From Candidatus Hydrogenedentota bacterium (GTDB lineage Bacteria; Hydrogenedentota; Hydrogenedentia; Hydrogenedentiales; GCA-2746185), in the NCBI GenBank assembly GCA_012965445.1, contig DTSJ01000412.1, positions 1 through 22,882 on the forward strand: a stretch of DNA of 22,882 nt, written 5' to 3'. Under the pieces are notes generated by a model that saw nothing but the letters and a program-made list of their open reading frames with translations, made no database searches and was not told the DNA's origin. Positions 1-7,157 of the stretch are shown piece after piece; positions within the stretch are counted from its first letter, which is position 1, and every line of letters starts with the position of its first letter. A program made the translations under genes and the position numbers.

Positions 1-2
1 AA

Positions 3-1439
3 AAGGGCACGCTTGTGCCTGTGTATAGAGAGATCATGGCGGATCTGGAAACACCTGTATCCGCGTACATGAAGATATCGAAGGGTCAGTCTTATACCTT
101 TCTGCTGGAGAGTGTCGAGCAGGGGGAGATCGGCCGTTATTCTTTTTTGGGTTCCAATCCTTCGATCATATTTAAATCCAAGGGCAATCAGGTAACGATA
201 TCTCGTGATGGCGCAGTTGAAACTTTCGAATCCAACGATGCGCTGGACGAACTTCGGAAACTGATGTCAGTGTATACGCCAGTGGAGGTTGAGGGCCTGC
301 CCGTTTTCCACGGGGGCGCGGTGGGGTACATGTCTTACGATGAAGTTCGATCCATTGAGGTTTTGCCGGACGAGAATCCTGATGAGTTGAAACTGCCGGA
401 TATGTACTGGGTGGTCACAGACACGATCCTGATTTTCGATCATGTCCGGAATAAACTTATGATTGTGTCGAACGCTCATATCCAGGGCGATGTGGATTCG
501 GCATACGATGAAGCCGTACGTAAAATCGATGCTCTGGAAGCGATATTGAAGCAGCCGCTGGTGGTCTCGCAGGAGCGATTGCATTCTGGTGATGTGGACA
601 CGACGATACGGTCGAATTTTACTGAAGAAGAGTACTGCGAGATCGTGGAGAAGGCGAAGGAGTATATTCGCGCTGGGGACGTTTTTCAGGTCGTCCTTTC
701 GCAGCGTTTTGAGCGCGATGTGTATACTTCGCCGTTAAATCTTTATCGTGCGCTGCGGTGCGTGAATCCATCCCCCTATATGATATTGATGCAATTCCCG
801 GAATTTCATCTGGTGGGCTCGAGTCCGGAGGTTATGACACAAGTGACGGGGGATCGGTGCATGGTACGCCCCATCGCCGGGACGCGACCCAGAGGGAGCA
901 CGCCACAGGAGGATCTGGATTTTGAAGTGGACCTGATGGCGGACACGAAGGAGCTTGCAGAGCACATTATGCTGGTCGATCTGGGCCGAAATGATATCGG
1001 TCGTATGAGCAGGATTGGCAGTGTGGAGCCGACACGCCTGAAAACGGTGGAACGCTATTCGCATGTGATGCATATTGTGAGCCAGGTGGAGGGTGACTTG
1101 CGTGAGGATGCGGACGCCTACGATGCGCTGAAGGCGACATTTCCCATGGGTACGGTGAGCGGAGCCCCGAAGATACGTGCGATGGAGATCATTGATGAGC
1201 TGGAGACGCTGCGGCGGGGGCCTTACAGCGGCGGCTGCGGATATATCAGTTTTTCGGGGGACATGGACACGTGTATATTAATCCGGACGATGATCGTGAA
1301 GGATGGTGTTGCTTACTTGCAGGCGGGTGCCGGGATTGTTTACGACAGTGATCCCGCGCGTGAATATGAAGAGACGCAGAACAAGGCGAAGGCTATGTTT
1401 CTGGCCGTGGAGTTCGCGGAGAAAGGACTTGATTCATGA
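3..1439 (+). CDS. trpE: Anthranilate synthase component I (5' end cut by window)
   Basis: Aminase/lyase subunit that converts chorismate plus ammonia to anthranilate, the first step of tryptophan synthesis. The N-terminal part carries PVSAYMKI and the LLES stretch, which in the family forms the tryptophan feedback site. The C-terminal chorismate-binding domain shows [44 protein letters not shown], the GPYSGGCGY loop and [16 protein letters not shown] at position 15 could start a 474-residue protein, but the frame stays open to the window edge and family members have more residues before PVYRE, so the true start is probably upstream. It overlaps trpG by four bases (ATGA), which implies translational coupling. 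The other trp genes are not in the window. PabB is the alternative, but PVSAYxK together with LLES favours TrpE. Confidence 0.96.
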   Translation, partial: KGTLVPVYREIMADLETPVSAYMKISKGQSYTFLLESVEQGEIGRYSFLGSNPSIIFKSKGNQVTISRDGAVETFESNDALDELRKLMSVYTPVEVEGLPVFHGGAVGYMSYDEVRSIEVLPDENPDELKLPDMYWVVTDTILIFDHVRNKLMIVSNAHIQGDVDSAYDEAVRKIDALEAILKQPLVVSQERLHSGDVDTTIRSNFTEEEYCEIVEKAKEYIRAGDVFQVVLSQRFERDVYTSPLNLYRALRCVNPSPYMILMQFPEFHLVGSSPEVMTQVTGDRCMVRPIAGTRPRGSTPQEDLDFEVDLMADTKELAEHIMLVDLGRNDIGRMSRIGSVEPTRLKTVERYSHVMHIVSQVEGDLREDADAYDALKATFPMGTVSGAPKIRAMEIIDELETLRRGPYSGGCGYISFSGDMDTCILIRTMIVKDGVAYLQAGAGIVYDSDPAREYEETQNKAKAMFLAVEFAEKGLDS

Positions 1440-2017
1440 TCGTACTCATCGATAACTACGATTCGTTTACTTATAACCTTGTTCAATATATCGGGGAATT
1501 CGATCCGGACATCAAGGTTATTCGCAACGACAAAATTGATGCGGAGGGAGTACGTGCTCTTGGGCCTGACGCTGTTGTGGTGTCTCCGGGGCCTTGTACT
1601 CCGAATGAAGCTGGTTGTTCCAAGGAGGTGATTGGCGCACTGGCGGGTAGTGTTCCGATCCTGGGTGTCTGTCTGGGTCATCAGAGTATCGGGGCGGTGT
1701 TTGGCGGCAATGTGGTTCGCGCAGATCGTATAATGCACGGCAAGGTCAGTGACATCACCCAAAATGGAAATGCCATTTTCGATGGCGTGGAATCGACGTT
1801 CGAAGCGACTCGTTATCATTCGCTGATTGTGGAGCGCGAGTCTTGTCCGGATGAGCTGGAAATAATCGCGGAGACTGAGGAGGGTGAAATCATGGCTTTG
1901 GCTCACCGAACGCTACCTGTGTGGGGGCTCCAATTTCATCCTGAAAGCATTCTGACGGGTTGCGGCAAGAGGCTGATCGAGAACTTTGTGAACATGAGTG
2001 TCGCCGCACAGAGCTGA
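1436..2017 (+). CDS. trpG: Anthranilate synthase component II, glutamine amidotransferase
   Basis: Class I glutamine amidotransferase that hydrolyses glutamine and feeds ammonia to TrpE. The 193 residues are a normal length. Visible motifs are [16 protein letters not shown] at the N-terminus, the oxyanion region [11 protein letters not shown], the nucleophile elbow [10 protein letters not shown] with the catalytic Cys, and GLQFHPESI with the His-Glu pair near the C-terminus. The start ATG overlaps the trpE stop (ATGA) and a GAGAAAGGA ribosome-binding site lies within the end of trpE. In some bacteria one such subunit also serves para-aminobenzoate synthesis (PabA); the direct fusion to trpE by overlap argues that tryptophan is its main role. 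Confidence 0.96.
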   Translation: MIVLIDNYDSFTYNLVQYIGEFDPDIKVIRNDKIDAEGVRALGPDAVVVSPGPCTPNEAGCSKEVIGALAGSVPILGVCLGHQSIGAVFGGNVVRADRIMHGKVSDITQNGNAIFDGVESTFEATRYHSLIVERESCPDELEIIAETEEGEIMALAHRTLPVWGLQFHPESILTGCGKRLIENFVNMSVAAQS

Positions 2018-2108
2018 AATATGCTTCCCAGGAGTGTTGCTGAGAAACCCATCGGTCGTGTCGTGTTGTAAAGGGCTTATTGATGGGTACTTATGAGGTG
2101 TGAGGAGT

Positions 2109-2137
2109 TTGACATGGAATTCTTTGTGTGATAAATT
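2109..2137 (+). promoter_or_regulatory. Candidate sigma70-type promoter for the 2185 gene/HU unit
   Basis: A perfect TTGACA at 2109-2114 is followed by a GATAAA or TAAATT -10-like element at 2130-2137, with TG just before it (extended -10 form). Spacing is 15 to 17 depending on which hexamer is used. It lies 50-75 bases before the GTG start of the next gene, in the only sizeable gap between trpG and tatC-side genes, so it could uncouple the downstream genes from trp. This is a by-eye match only. Confidence 0.45.
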
Positions 2138-2184
2138 ATCCTTCCTGAATTGATCCAACCAATTGTGAAGGAGCATCCTTAATC

Positions 2185-2769
2185 GTGGCTGCGAAAATAG
2201 GTAAGAAGCAACAGAAGGTGATTGACGAGCTCAGTCGCAGGGTCAGTATGGTTCGCGAATTTATGAATGACTGGCTTTTGTTCAACCAGATATTGAGTGC
2301 CTATCCGAGTCCCGGAGTGAACAAGGCGCAGCTTGAGAACCAGTTTCTCAAGGTGAAGAGTAAACTTGCGCGTGAGCACAATGTGTTGAAAGATGCAATC
2401 CAGTCGGACTATAAGATAGACAAGAATACGATGCAGATTGTTGCGACATCGACAAATCTGGAGTCGATTTACTCACAGTCAGAAGTGGCGGTGAAGAAGC
2501 TGCAGGGCGAGTGGCATCGATCTTTTATCTCGATCAATGAGACCCTGGGTCAAATCGAGGACAAGAAGGGGCGCGCAGAAGGGGGCGAAAAAATCCAGAT
2601 GGAAGAAGTCGGCGGTGTTCAGCTGGGCGGCGGCGGCGGGGGTATGTCGGACAAAGCGAAAACTAATATGGCCATAGCCGTGGTGCTTATTGCTGTTGTG
2701 GCCGGGGTACTGATATTCACTCCGTTTGGGCAAGCGTACGTAGACTCGTTTAAGTCGATGCTCCGTTGA
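2185..2769 (+). CDS. Unrecognised coiled-coil protein with C-terminal membrane segment
   Basis: I do not recognise this 194-residue family. The start is GTG, preceded by GAAGGAG at 2167-2173. Residues 1-135 are charged, helical and heptad-like, with few prolines or glycines apart from a PSPG turn at about 41-44. Residues 142-153 form a glycine-rich linker that includes six consecutive Gly. Residues 161-180 form one hydrophobic segment (NMAIAVVLIAVVAGVLIF), followed by about 14 polar residues. There is no N-terminal signal peptide, so the expected topology is a cytoplasmic coiled coil anchored by its C-terminal end. It sits 43 bases before the HU-like gene, on the same strand and probably co-transcribed with it. 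Function is unknown. Confidence 0.8.
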   Translation: MAAKIGKKQQKVIDELSRRVSMVREFMNDWLLFNQILSAYPSPGVNKAQLENQFLKVKSKLAREHNVLKDAIQSDYKIDKNTMQIVATSTNLESIYSQSEVAVKKLQGEWHRSFISINETLGQIEDKKGRAEGGEKIQMEEVGGVQLGGGGGGMSDKAKTNMAIAVVLIAVVAGVLIFTPFGQAYVDSFKSMLR

Positions 2770-2812
2770 GTAGGCCCGCAGGTGTAGATTCCGGTATGGT
2801 AGGGAGATATCT

Positions 2813-3211
2813 TTGACAAAGCGTGAACTTGTGATTCAGGTTGCATCCAAGCTGGGTATGACGCAGAATGAAGTGGCGGATATCGTGCAGGCGATGTTTG
2901 ACACGATAACGGAGACATTGGTCGAGGGCAATAGGCTTGAGATCCGCAATTTCGGGATTTTTGAAGTCAAGGCGCGCGATTCGCGTGTCGGTCGGAATCC
3001 GCGGACCGGGGTCGAGGTACCAATTCCGGAGAAGCGGGTAGCCTCGTTTAAGCCTGGAAAAGTGCTGAAAGACTGGATGCAGAATGGTACCGGACAGCAA
3101 CGACCGCTGTTTAAGAGTGAGCAAAACGATGGTAGGGGTGGGAATCATTCCAATTCTTCGGTATCCAAGGAATCGGCCGAAGTGAATTCTGAGCAGCAGG
3201 CGCTGTTTTAA
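2813..3211 (+). CDS. HU/IHF-family DNA-binding protein with C-terminal extension
   Basis: Small histone-like protein that bends DNA as a dimer. Residues 1-90 are a complete HU fold: MTKRELVIQVASKLG at the start, NFGIFEVKARDSRVGRNPRTG across the family signature and the DNA-binding arm, then ASFKPGKVLKDWM. The start codon is TTG; an AGGGAGA ribosome-binding site at about 2801-2807 and the conserved MTKRELV beginning support it. Ordinary HU proteins stop near residue 90-95, whereas this one runs to 132 with a polar, low-complexity tail. The tail holds QRPLF (residues 96-100) and ends in QQALF (128-132), both resembling sliding-clamp binding pentapeptides. Whether it acts as HU, or as IHF alpha or beta, cannot be decided here. 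Confidence 0.93.
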   Translation: MTKRELVIQVASKLGMTQNEVADIVQAMFDTITETLVEGNRLEIRNFGIFEVKARDSRVGRNPRTGVEVPIPEKRVASFKPGKVLKDWMQNGTGQQRPLFKSEQNDGRGGNHSNSSVSKESAEVNSEQQALF

Positions 3212-3286
3212 GTCTGGATGGACGTCCTGATTTTCAGCGCGTATTTGTGATACCATGGATCTGTATAGCGGATCTTTCAACTTGAG

Positions 3287-3305
3287 CATAGCTGGTATCG
3301 CTATG
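3287..3305. repeat. 6-bp inverted repeat just before tatC
   Basis: CATAGC (3287-3292) and GCTATG (3300-3305) are perfect inverted arms separated by seven bases. They end nine bases before the tatC ATG, and the right arm overlaps a TATGAT -10-like hexamer at 3302-3307. This could be an operator, a small hairpin, or chance, since arms of six are short. Confidence 0.35.
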
Positions 3306-3313
3306 ATTTCCGA

Positions 3314-4093
3314 ATGAACAACGAACTTATCACACAAGAAGAAGACGAAGAAATCGCTGACGACGAAGCAGCGCGGATGACGTTTATCGGGCATTTGGGC
3401 GAGCTGCGTTTGCGGATGGTGCGATGCTGTATTCTGCTTCTGATAATTGCTGTATTCGGATATATGGGTTCGAATAGAATTATCGATTCCGTGCGAATGC
3501 CGTTGGAGCGAGAAGGGATAGAATGGGTCAGTTTGACGATGACTGAGCCTATTTTGGTCAAGTTCAAGATCGCGTTTTACACGGCGCTCATCGTTGGTCT
3601 TCCTTATGTCGTATATCAGATATGTGCCTTTGTATTTCCCGGATTGAAACCCAAGGAACGTCGCGTCGTAAAATTTGCTCTGTTCAGCTCCGCAATATTG
3701 GGACTGTTTGGGATGCTCACGGCGTTCTTTGGAGTGTTTCCATTTATCATGCCGTATTTGATGTCGATGGCACCTGACTGGCTGGTTACGCAACTTCAAT
3801 TAAGTGCTACAATCACCCATATATTTAAAGGTGTGATGGGTTTTGCGATAGCATTTCAGTTTCCGATTGTGGTACTTGTGTTTGTTTATCTGGGAGTCGT
3901 TTCACCTCAAGCCTTGAAGGATTATCGTAAGGTGGCGATAATAGGTATTTTCGTAATGTGCGCAGTGTTGACGCCCCCGGATCCCATCACTTTGATACTC
4001 ATGGCGATGCCGCTGCTCGTCCTGTATGAAATCAGTATTTGGGCGTCGCATCTGATTTATAGGCACGAAAATGACGGCGAGGACGGTTCCTGA
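3314..4093 (+). CDS. tatC: Sec-independent protein translocase subunit TatC
   Basis: Multi-spanning receptor of the twin-arginine pathway, which recognises RR signal peptides of folded proteins at the inner membrane. The 259 residues fit the family. After an acidic cytoplasmic N-terminus comes MTFIGHLGELRLRM, the conserved first-loop motif before transmembrane helix 1. Six hydrophobic helices follow, with FPGLKPKERR in a loop and LTPPDP..LILMAMPLLVLYE near the end, all typical of TatC. There is no convincing Shine-Dalgarno sequence before ATG 3314. Its stop overlaps the start of the next gene (TGATG), which encodes its Tat partner. Confidence 0.97.
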   Translation: MNNELITQEEDEEIADDEAARMTFIGHLGELRLRMVRCCILLLIIAVFGYMGSNRIIDSVRMPLEREGIEWVSLTMTEPILVKFKIAFYTALIVGLPYVVYQICAFVFPGLKPKERRVVKFALFSSAILGLFGMLTAFFGVFPFIMPYLMSMAPDWLVTQLQLSATITHIFKGVMGFAIAFQFPIVVLVFVYLGVVSPQALKDYRKVAIIGIFVMCAVLTPPDPITLILMAMPLLVLYEISIWASHLIYRHENDGEDGS

Positions 4094-4722
4094 TGTTTAG
4101 TACTATTGGAATGTTCGAAATCATATTCATTGGGGGCGTTGCGTTAATGATCCTTGGTCCTGAAAAATTTCCCGGTTTCGCGAAGGTCTCTGTGCGAACT
4201 TTCCGGGATATCAAGAAGTACATGGCTGAAGCGCAGCGGGAAATCGCGACTGAGCTGAATCCTATGAAGAAGGAACTGGACTCTCTGAAGAAGGTGGATG
4301 TAGAGGGGTATATTGAAAAGCTGGTGGGTGATGAGGATGAATCTGACAGTAGCACCGAAGGTGCCGATGACTACGATGATGACTACGATGACGGGGAGTA
4401 CAATGTGGAGCCTGATTCGAGCGTGATCAATGACTGGTATCCAGAGGACCAGAATGAGATTATGCCGGGCGGCGATGAGACTGCGGATATGGATGAGGAT
4501 TCCGAGCAGGAGTATACGAACGGGTCGGTGGCGCATGGGGACTATACGGAGACCGAAGAGGCCTCGGGGGAATCGGGCGAGGTGGAGGCATCGGTGGAAT
4601 CAGCGGTATCGGATTCAGAATTGTCTGTTCCTGAGCGTGAGGATGACTTCGATATGACTGGAGGATTCGATGGGCGTGAAGAAGTGGTGGATGTGGAGAA
4701 CCCGGAACTTCGTGAAAGCTGA
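4093..4722 (+). CDS. tatB: TatA/TatB-family translocase subunit with long acidic tail
   Basis: Single-span partner of TatC. An N-terminal hydrophobic helix (residues 7-21) is followed by the hinge LGPEKFPGF, then the amphipathic helix KVSVRTFRDIKKYMAEAQRE and further helix to about residue 77. A Glu at residue 9 in the membrane segment and the GPEKFPGFAK hinge fit TatB better than TatA. Residues 78-209 are extraordinarily acidic, rich in Asp/Glu with Ser, Tyr and Gly (for example DDYDDDYDDGEY at 92-103) and probably unstructured. The start codon shares one base with the tatC stop, so the pair is coupled. No second TatA-like gene is seen in the window. Calling it TatB rather than a lone TatA is an inference. 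Confidence 0.88.
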   Translation: MFSTIGMFEIIFIGGVALMILGPEKFPGFAKVSVRTFRDIKKYMAEAQREIATELNPMKKELDSLKKVDVEGYIEKLVGDEDESDSSTEGADDYDDDYDDGEYNVEPDSSVINDWYPEDQNEIMPGGDETADMDEDSEQEYTNGSVAHGDYTETEEASGESGEVEASVESAVSDSELSVPEREDDFDMTGGFDGREEVVDVENPELRES

Positions 4723-4731
4723 TTTACAGCG

Positions 4732-5664
4732 TTAGGCTCCGAAGCGTTGTCCTGCTTCGATGCCGTTATCGACCGCCCACTTTTGTGCTGCGAGTTTCCC
4801 CCCTCCTGACGGCTTTACTCTGCCAACTATCAAAGTGCCTCCCTCTGCGGCGATGATGATTCCCGTTTCTGAGATGGATATGATAGTTCCGGGGACGTGA
4901 TCGTGTTCTCCTGGAGCATTCTCGGCGTCGTAGAATTGAATGGGGTTTCCATTCACAGTCGTGTTGGATCCTGGGCTGGGATCGGCTCCGCGAACCAGAT
5001 TGTAGACTTCGTCGATTGGTTTTCCCCAGTCGATTCTCGTGTCTTCGGCTTTGCACCAGCCTTCGTAGGTCATCGCGGATTCATCTTGTTCGATGCGTGG
5101 AGCTTTACCTTCTTTCACGAGTTGAACGGATTCGGCCAGCGCATCTACGCCCATGTCAAACAGGTTGTCGAAGTAGATGGTGCCGAGTGTATCGTCGGGG
5201 CCGATGGCGACTTTTTTCTGCATAAGGACCGGGCCAGTGTCGAGTCCGTCGTCGGGCCAGAAAATAGTCAATCCGGTATCAGTTTCGCCCTGAATGATGG
5301 GCCAGTTGATGCTGCTAGGGCCTCGGTGTTTCGGGAGCAGGGAGGGGTGGTATTGAATTGTGCCTTGCCCTGGGGCATCAAGAATTTTCTGAGGCACGAT
5401 GTCGGTCACGAATGCCATCACCCCGAGGTCCGCGTTAACTGCCGCAAAAGCTTCTATGGCTTCGGGAGATCGCATGCGCTTGAACTGGAATACTTCGATA
5501 TCGTTTTCGAGCGCATGTGTTTTGATTGGATCGGCGGGGCGTCCTTCTTTATCGGGAGGACAGAAGATACCGACTATGTTTTCTCCGTTTTCAAGTAGTT
5601 TCTTAAGGACGGCTTCTCCGAAAGCCGCTTGGCCGGTTATAGCGATGCGAAAATCTTCTGACAC
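4732..5664 (-). CDS. Stand-alone 10-formyl-THF hydrolase-type formyltransferase-fold protein
   Basis: The 310 residues match the N-terminal hydrolase domain of 10-formyltetrahydrofolate dehydrogenase (ALDH1L1 type) more closely than methionyl-tRNA formyltransferase. GQAAFG opens the Rossmann-like domain; YHPSLLPKHRG (His106) and FWPDDGLDTG (Asp142) provide the catalytic His and Asp at the same positions as in the animal enzyme domain; APRIEQDESAMTYEG and IDWGKP mark the C-terminal OB-like domain. The Asn that Fmt has two residues before the His is Gln104 here. The likely reaction is 10-formyl-THF to THF plus formate, or a formyl transfer to an unknown amine. The start is GTG, with GAAGGA seven bases upstream. 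The carrier and aldehyde dehydrogenase domains of the full enzyme are absent. It converges on tatB with nine bases between stops. Confidence 0.85.
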   Translation of the reverse strand: MSEDFRIAITGQAAFGEAVLKKLLENGENIVGIFCPPDKEGRPADPIKTHALENDIEVFQFKRMRSPEAIEAFAAVNADLGVMAFVTDIVPQKILDAPGQGTIQYHPSLLPKHRGPSSINWPIIQGETDTGLTIFWPDDGLDTGPVLMQKKVAIGPDDTLGTIYFDNLFDMGVDALAESVQLVKEGKAPRIEQDESAMTYEGWCKAEDTRIDWGKPIDEVYNLVRGADPSPGSNTTVNGNPIQFYDAENAPGEHDHVPGTIISISETGIIIAAEGGTLIVGRVKPSGGGKLAAQKWAVDNGIEAGQRFGA

Positions 5665-5729
5665 AGATCAATCCTTCGGGATGAACAGCATTTGATGTTA
5701 GGAAAACAGTATAGCAGTCAGGGAATTTT

Positions 5730-6221
5730 TCAGGATGATTCGTCCGTCCCGGTTTTGCTTTTGCGTCGTTTTCTTTTTCGAACGGAGTTGGCCTTGTAGT
5801 ACAGAGCTGGCTCAATAATCGGAGGATGAAGGCCTTGTGTTTCGATATTGCCATAGCTTACGCGTCCCCGGTAGGTCCGGTTAGAGAGGATGATGGCAAT
5901 GGCTTGTCGTGACCAGTTGTTATTCTTACGGGTTTGAATGTTTTTGGAATGCAGATATTGAACGACTTTCCCCGTACTTCGTGTACTGAGGTATTCTCGA
6001 AATATAACGCGAACGACTTCCGCTTCTCTGTCATCGATTTCGAGGGGACGCTCGTGCGGATTTCCTCTTCGATAGCCGTAGGGTGCAGGCCCAGTCCCGT
6101 AGCGACCGTGTTGTACAGCATTGAGCTGGCCTCGTTTGACCTTTAGTCCGTGAGAGGGATCGCTTTTCCCTCCGCCCGCGTGAATTTCTTTCTCGAGAAC
6201 ATTGTCTTCGGTTTGCTTCAT
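5730..6221 (-). CDS. Serine-recombinase DNA-binding domain without catalytic domain
   Basis: A 163-residue protein equal to the linker helix and Recombinase domain (PF07508 type) of large serine recombinases. LKVKRGQLNAVQHGRYG is the end of the long helix, PAPYGYRRG the characteristic entry into the domain, then LEIDDREAEVVRVIFREYL, IQTRKNNNWSRQAIAIILSN and RTYRGRVSYGN, ending in a basic tail (RKRKRRKSK). The N-terminal resolvase domain with the catalytic Ser is missing: the same frame upstream meets a stop within eight codons of the ATG. The frame is intact and well conserved, so it may be a functional orphan DNA-binding protein or a recent remnant of an integrase. It lies 65 bases before the formyl-THF hydrolase-like gene on the same strand. 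Confidence 0.72.
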   Translation of the reverse strand: MKQTEDNVLEKEIHAGGGKSDPSHGLKVKRGQLNAVQHGRYGTGPAPYGYRRGNPHERPLEIDDREAEVVRVIFREYLSTRSTGKVVQYLHSKNIQTRKNNNWSRQAIAIILSNRTYRGRVSYGNIETQGLHPPIIEPALYYKANSVRKRKRRKSKTGTDESS

Positions 6222-6525
6222 TGTAATCCGCCGCCTTCTGGTTTACCGTTATGAATGGAACTACTCCAATATTTCGGTATATTTCTTTGAGCGCATTTGT
6301 CTTGGATCGCAAGCCCGTACATCGACAAAGAAACTCAATTGAAACGGCTAAGGAAGTTGCAGCCCCGTTCGCCTGTTTCTTAGGACAACTTTACGATAAA
6401 TACGCGAAGATGTCAATAGTTATGTATAATTATTGTCAATTTTGCGGAGTAAAAACTGAAGAATTAGAACTTATGTAAATAGACTCTATTAGTCCTAAGT
6501 TGTTTATTTTCACGTATTTAAATGA
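6222..6525. other. AT-rich gene-poor stretch
   Basis: No conserved protein is visible between the orphan recombinase domain and the GntR terminator. A plus-strand frame at 6251-6478 is mostly low-quality, but its last 18 codons (6422-6478, from an internal ATG) read MYNYCQFCGVKTEELELM, resembling the first half of a zinc ribbon (YCxxCG). A perfect TATAAT at 6425-6430 has no -35 partner. No tRNA or repeat array was seen. Base composition is clearly richer in A/T than in the flanking genes. Confidence 0.5.
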
Positions 6526-6567
6526 AAATAACCCTACGCTGTCCCTACGGACAGTGTCGGGTTATTT
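6526..6567 (-). terminator. Strong intrinsic terminator of the gntR gene, probably bidirectional
   Basis: A 19-pair stem (6526-6544 with 6549-6567) closes on a four-base CTAC loop, with one mismatch (6535/6558) and one G-T pair. The stem core is GC-rich (CTGTCC/GGACAG) and its base is AT-rich, with T-rich sequence leaving it on both strands. It begins 30 bases past the gntR stop on the minus strand. It would also stop any plus-strand transcript from the 6.2-6.5 kb stretch. Confidence 0.9.
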
Positions 6568-6597
6568 ATTTACAACATAATAAGTTCTTGATGCTGA

Positions 6598-7035
6598 CTA
6601 TTTTGAACGTTTCTTCTTTGACAGGCTGAGGAGACTTGTTGGCGTTTCTTCATACAGGTTGGAGTCTAGAGAGAAGCTTTTGTCGATGATTTCAATAATG
6701 TCTTTCTTGACCATCCCGGCCGCTTTTGCTTCTGAGGTAACTTCGTGCAATCGATTGATGAGGCGGCGTTTGCACGTTTCGCGACATTTATGTTCGATAT
6801 TTTTGTTGATGAATACGCCCATTCCGCGGCGCGTGTACAGCAGTCCCATGACCTCCAAGTCGCGATATGCCTTGGCCACGGTGTTAACATTTACTTTGAG
6901 CCTTTCAGATAATTCCCGTACCGCCGGCAATTGATCTCCTGCACTGATTTTTCCCGATGATATGGCGAACTGGACATGGTTCTCTATCTGGATATAGACA
7001 GCCACACTACTTCGGATGTCGACGCTAGTTAACAT
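6598..7035 (-). CDS. GntR-family transcriptional regulator, YtrA subfamily
   Basis: A 145-residue winged-helix repressor. Residues 10-77 form the GntR DNA-binding domain: YIQIENHVQFAISSGKISAG, DQLPAVRELSERLKVNVNTV (helix-turn-helix), AKAYRDLEVMGLLYTRRGMG and the wing VFI. Only about 65 helical residues follow, with no FCD, UTRA or aminotransferase domain, which is the short layout of the YtrA subfamily. Such proteins usually control an adjacent transporter and their own gene. Here no transporter is present; the divergent neighbour is a secreted PHP-like protein, and two inverted repeats lie in the shared 210-base intergenic region. ATG start with AAGGA upstream; a strong terminator follows the gene. 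Confidence 0.93.
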   Translation of the reverse strand: MLTSVDIRSSVAVYIQIENHVQFAISSGKISAGDQLPAVRELSERLKVNVNTVAKAYRDLEVMGLLYTRRGMGVFINKNIEHKCRETCKRRLINRLHEVTSEAKAAGMVKKDIIEIIDKSFSLDSNLYEETPTSLLSLSKKKRSK

Positions 7036-7085
7036 AAGATGAGTCCTTCGTTTTCAATTCTGATGACTTTAATTGCGAAAAAAAT

Positions 7086-7105
7086 TTGTATTACCATACA
7101 TACAA
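7086..7105. promoter_or_regulatory. Inverted repeat, candidate GntR operator 1
   Basis: TTGTAT (7086-7091) and ATACAA (7100-7105) are perfect inverted arms around an eight-base spacer. It lies about 50 bases upstream of the gntR start in the divergent intergenic region. It shares ATACAAT with the second repeat. Suited to a dimeric winged-helix regulator; autoregulation is an inference. Confidence 0.5.
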
Positions 7106-7124
7106 TGATAAATCTACCGCTGGG

Positions 7125-7154
7125 CTGTTATATCTATTGGAATTGCGATACAAT
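7125..7154 (+). promoter_or_regulatory. Candidate promoter of the secreted PHP-like gene
   Basis: TACAAT at 7149-7154 differs from the -10 consensus by one base. Only a poor -35 (CTGTTA, 7125-7130) is found at a suitable distance, which suits an activator-free but tightly repressed promoter, or a misassignment. The predicted leader is about 85 bases. The -10 lies inside the inverted repeat at 7133-7157. Confidence 0.4.
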
Positions 7155-7157
7155 AGA
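7133..7157. promoter_or_regulatory. Inverted repeat, candidate GntR operator 2
   Basis: TCTATTG (7133-7139) and CAATAGA (7151-7157) are perfect seven-base inverted arms separated by 11 bases. The right arm overlaps the TACAAT -10-like hexamer of the PHP-like gene, so a bound regulator would block initiation. It is 28 bases from operator 1 on the same intergenic segment. Confidence 0.55.

Noticed and set aside
2047..2088. ACCCATC/GATGGGT inverted repeat after trpG as terminator
   Set aside because: Seven-base arms with a 28-base loop and no T run; too weak to call.
2750..3799. Long minus-strand open frame of 349 codons opposite HU and tatC
   Set aside because: It is fully antisense to two clearly conserved genes, and its product is rich in His, Arg and Pro with no recognisable domain.
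4708..4746. Hairpin between convergent tatB and formyl-THF hydrolase genes
   Set aside because: Only short nested stems (GCTG/CAGC, CTTCG/CGAAG) with no T run.
4897..5598. Plus-strand frame of 233 codons opposite the formyl-THF hydrolase-like gene
   Set aside because: Antisense shadow of a well-conserved gene.
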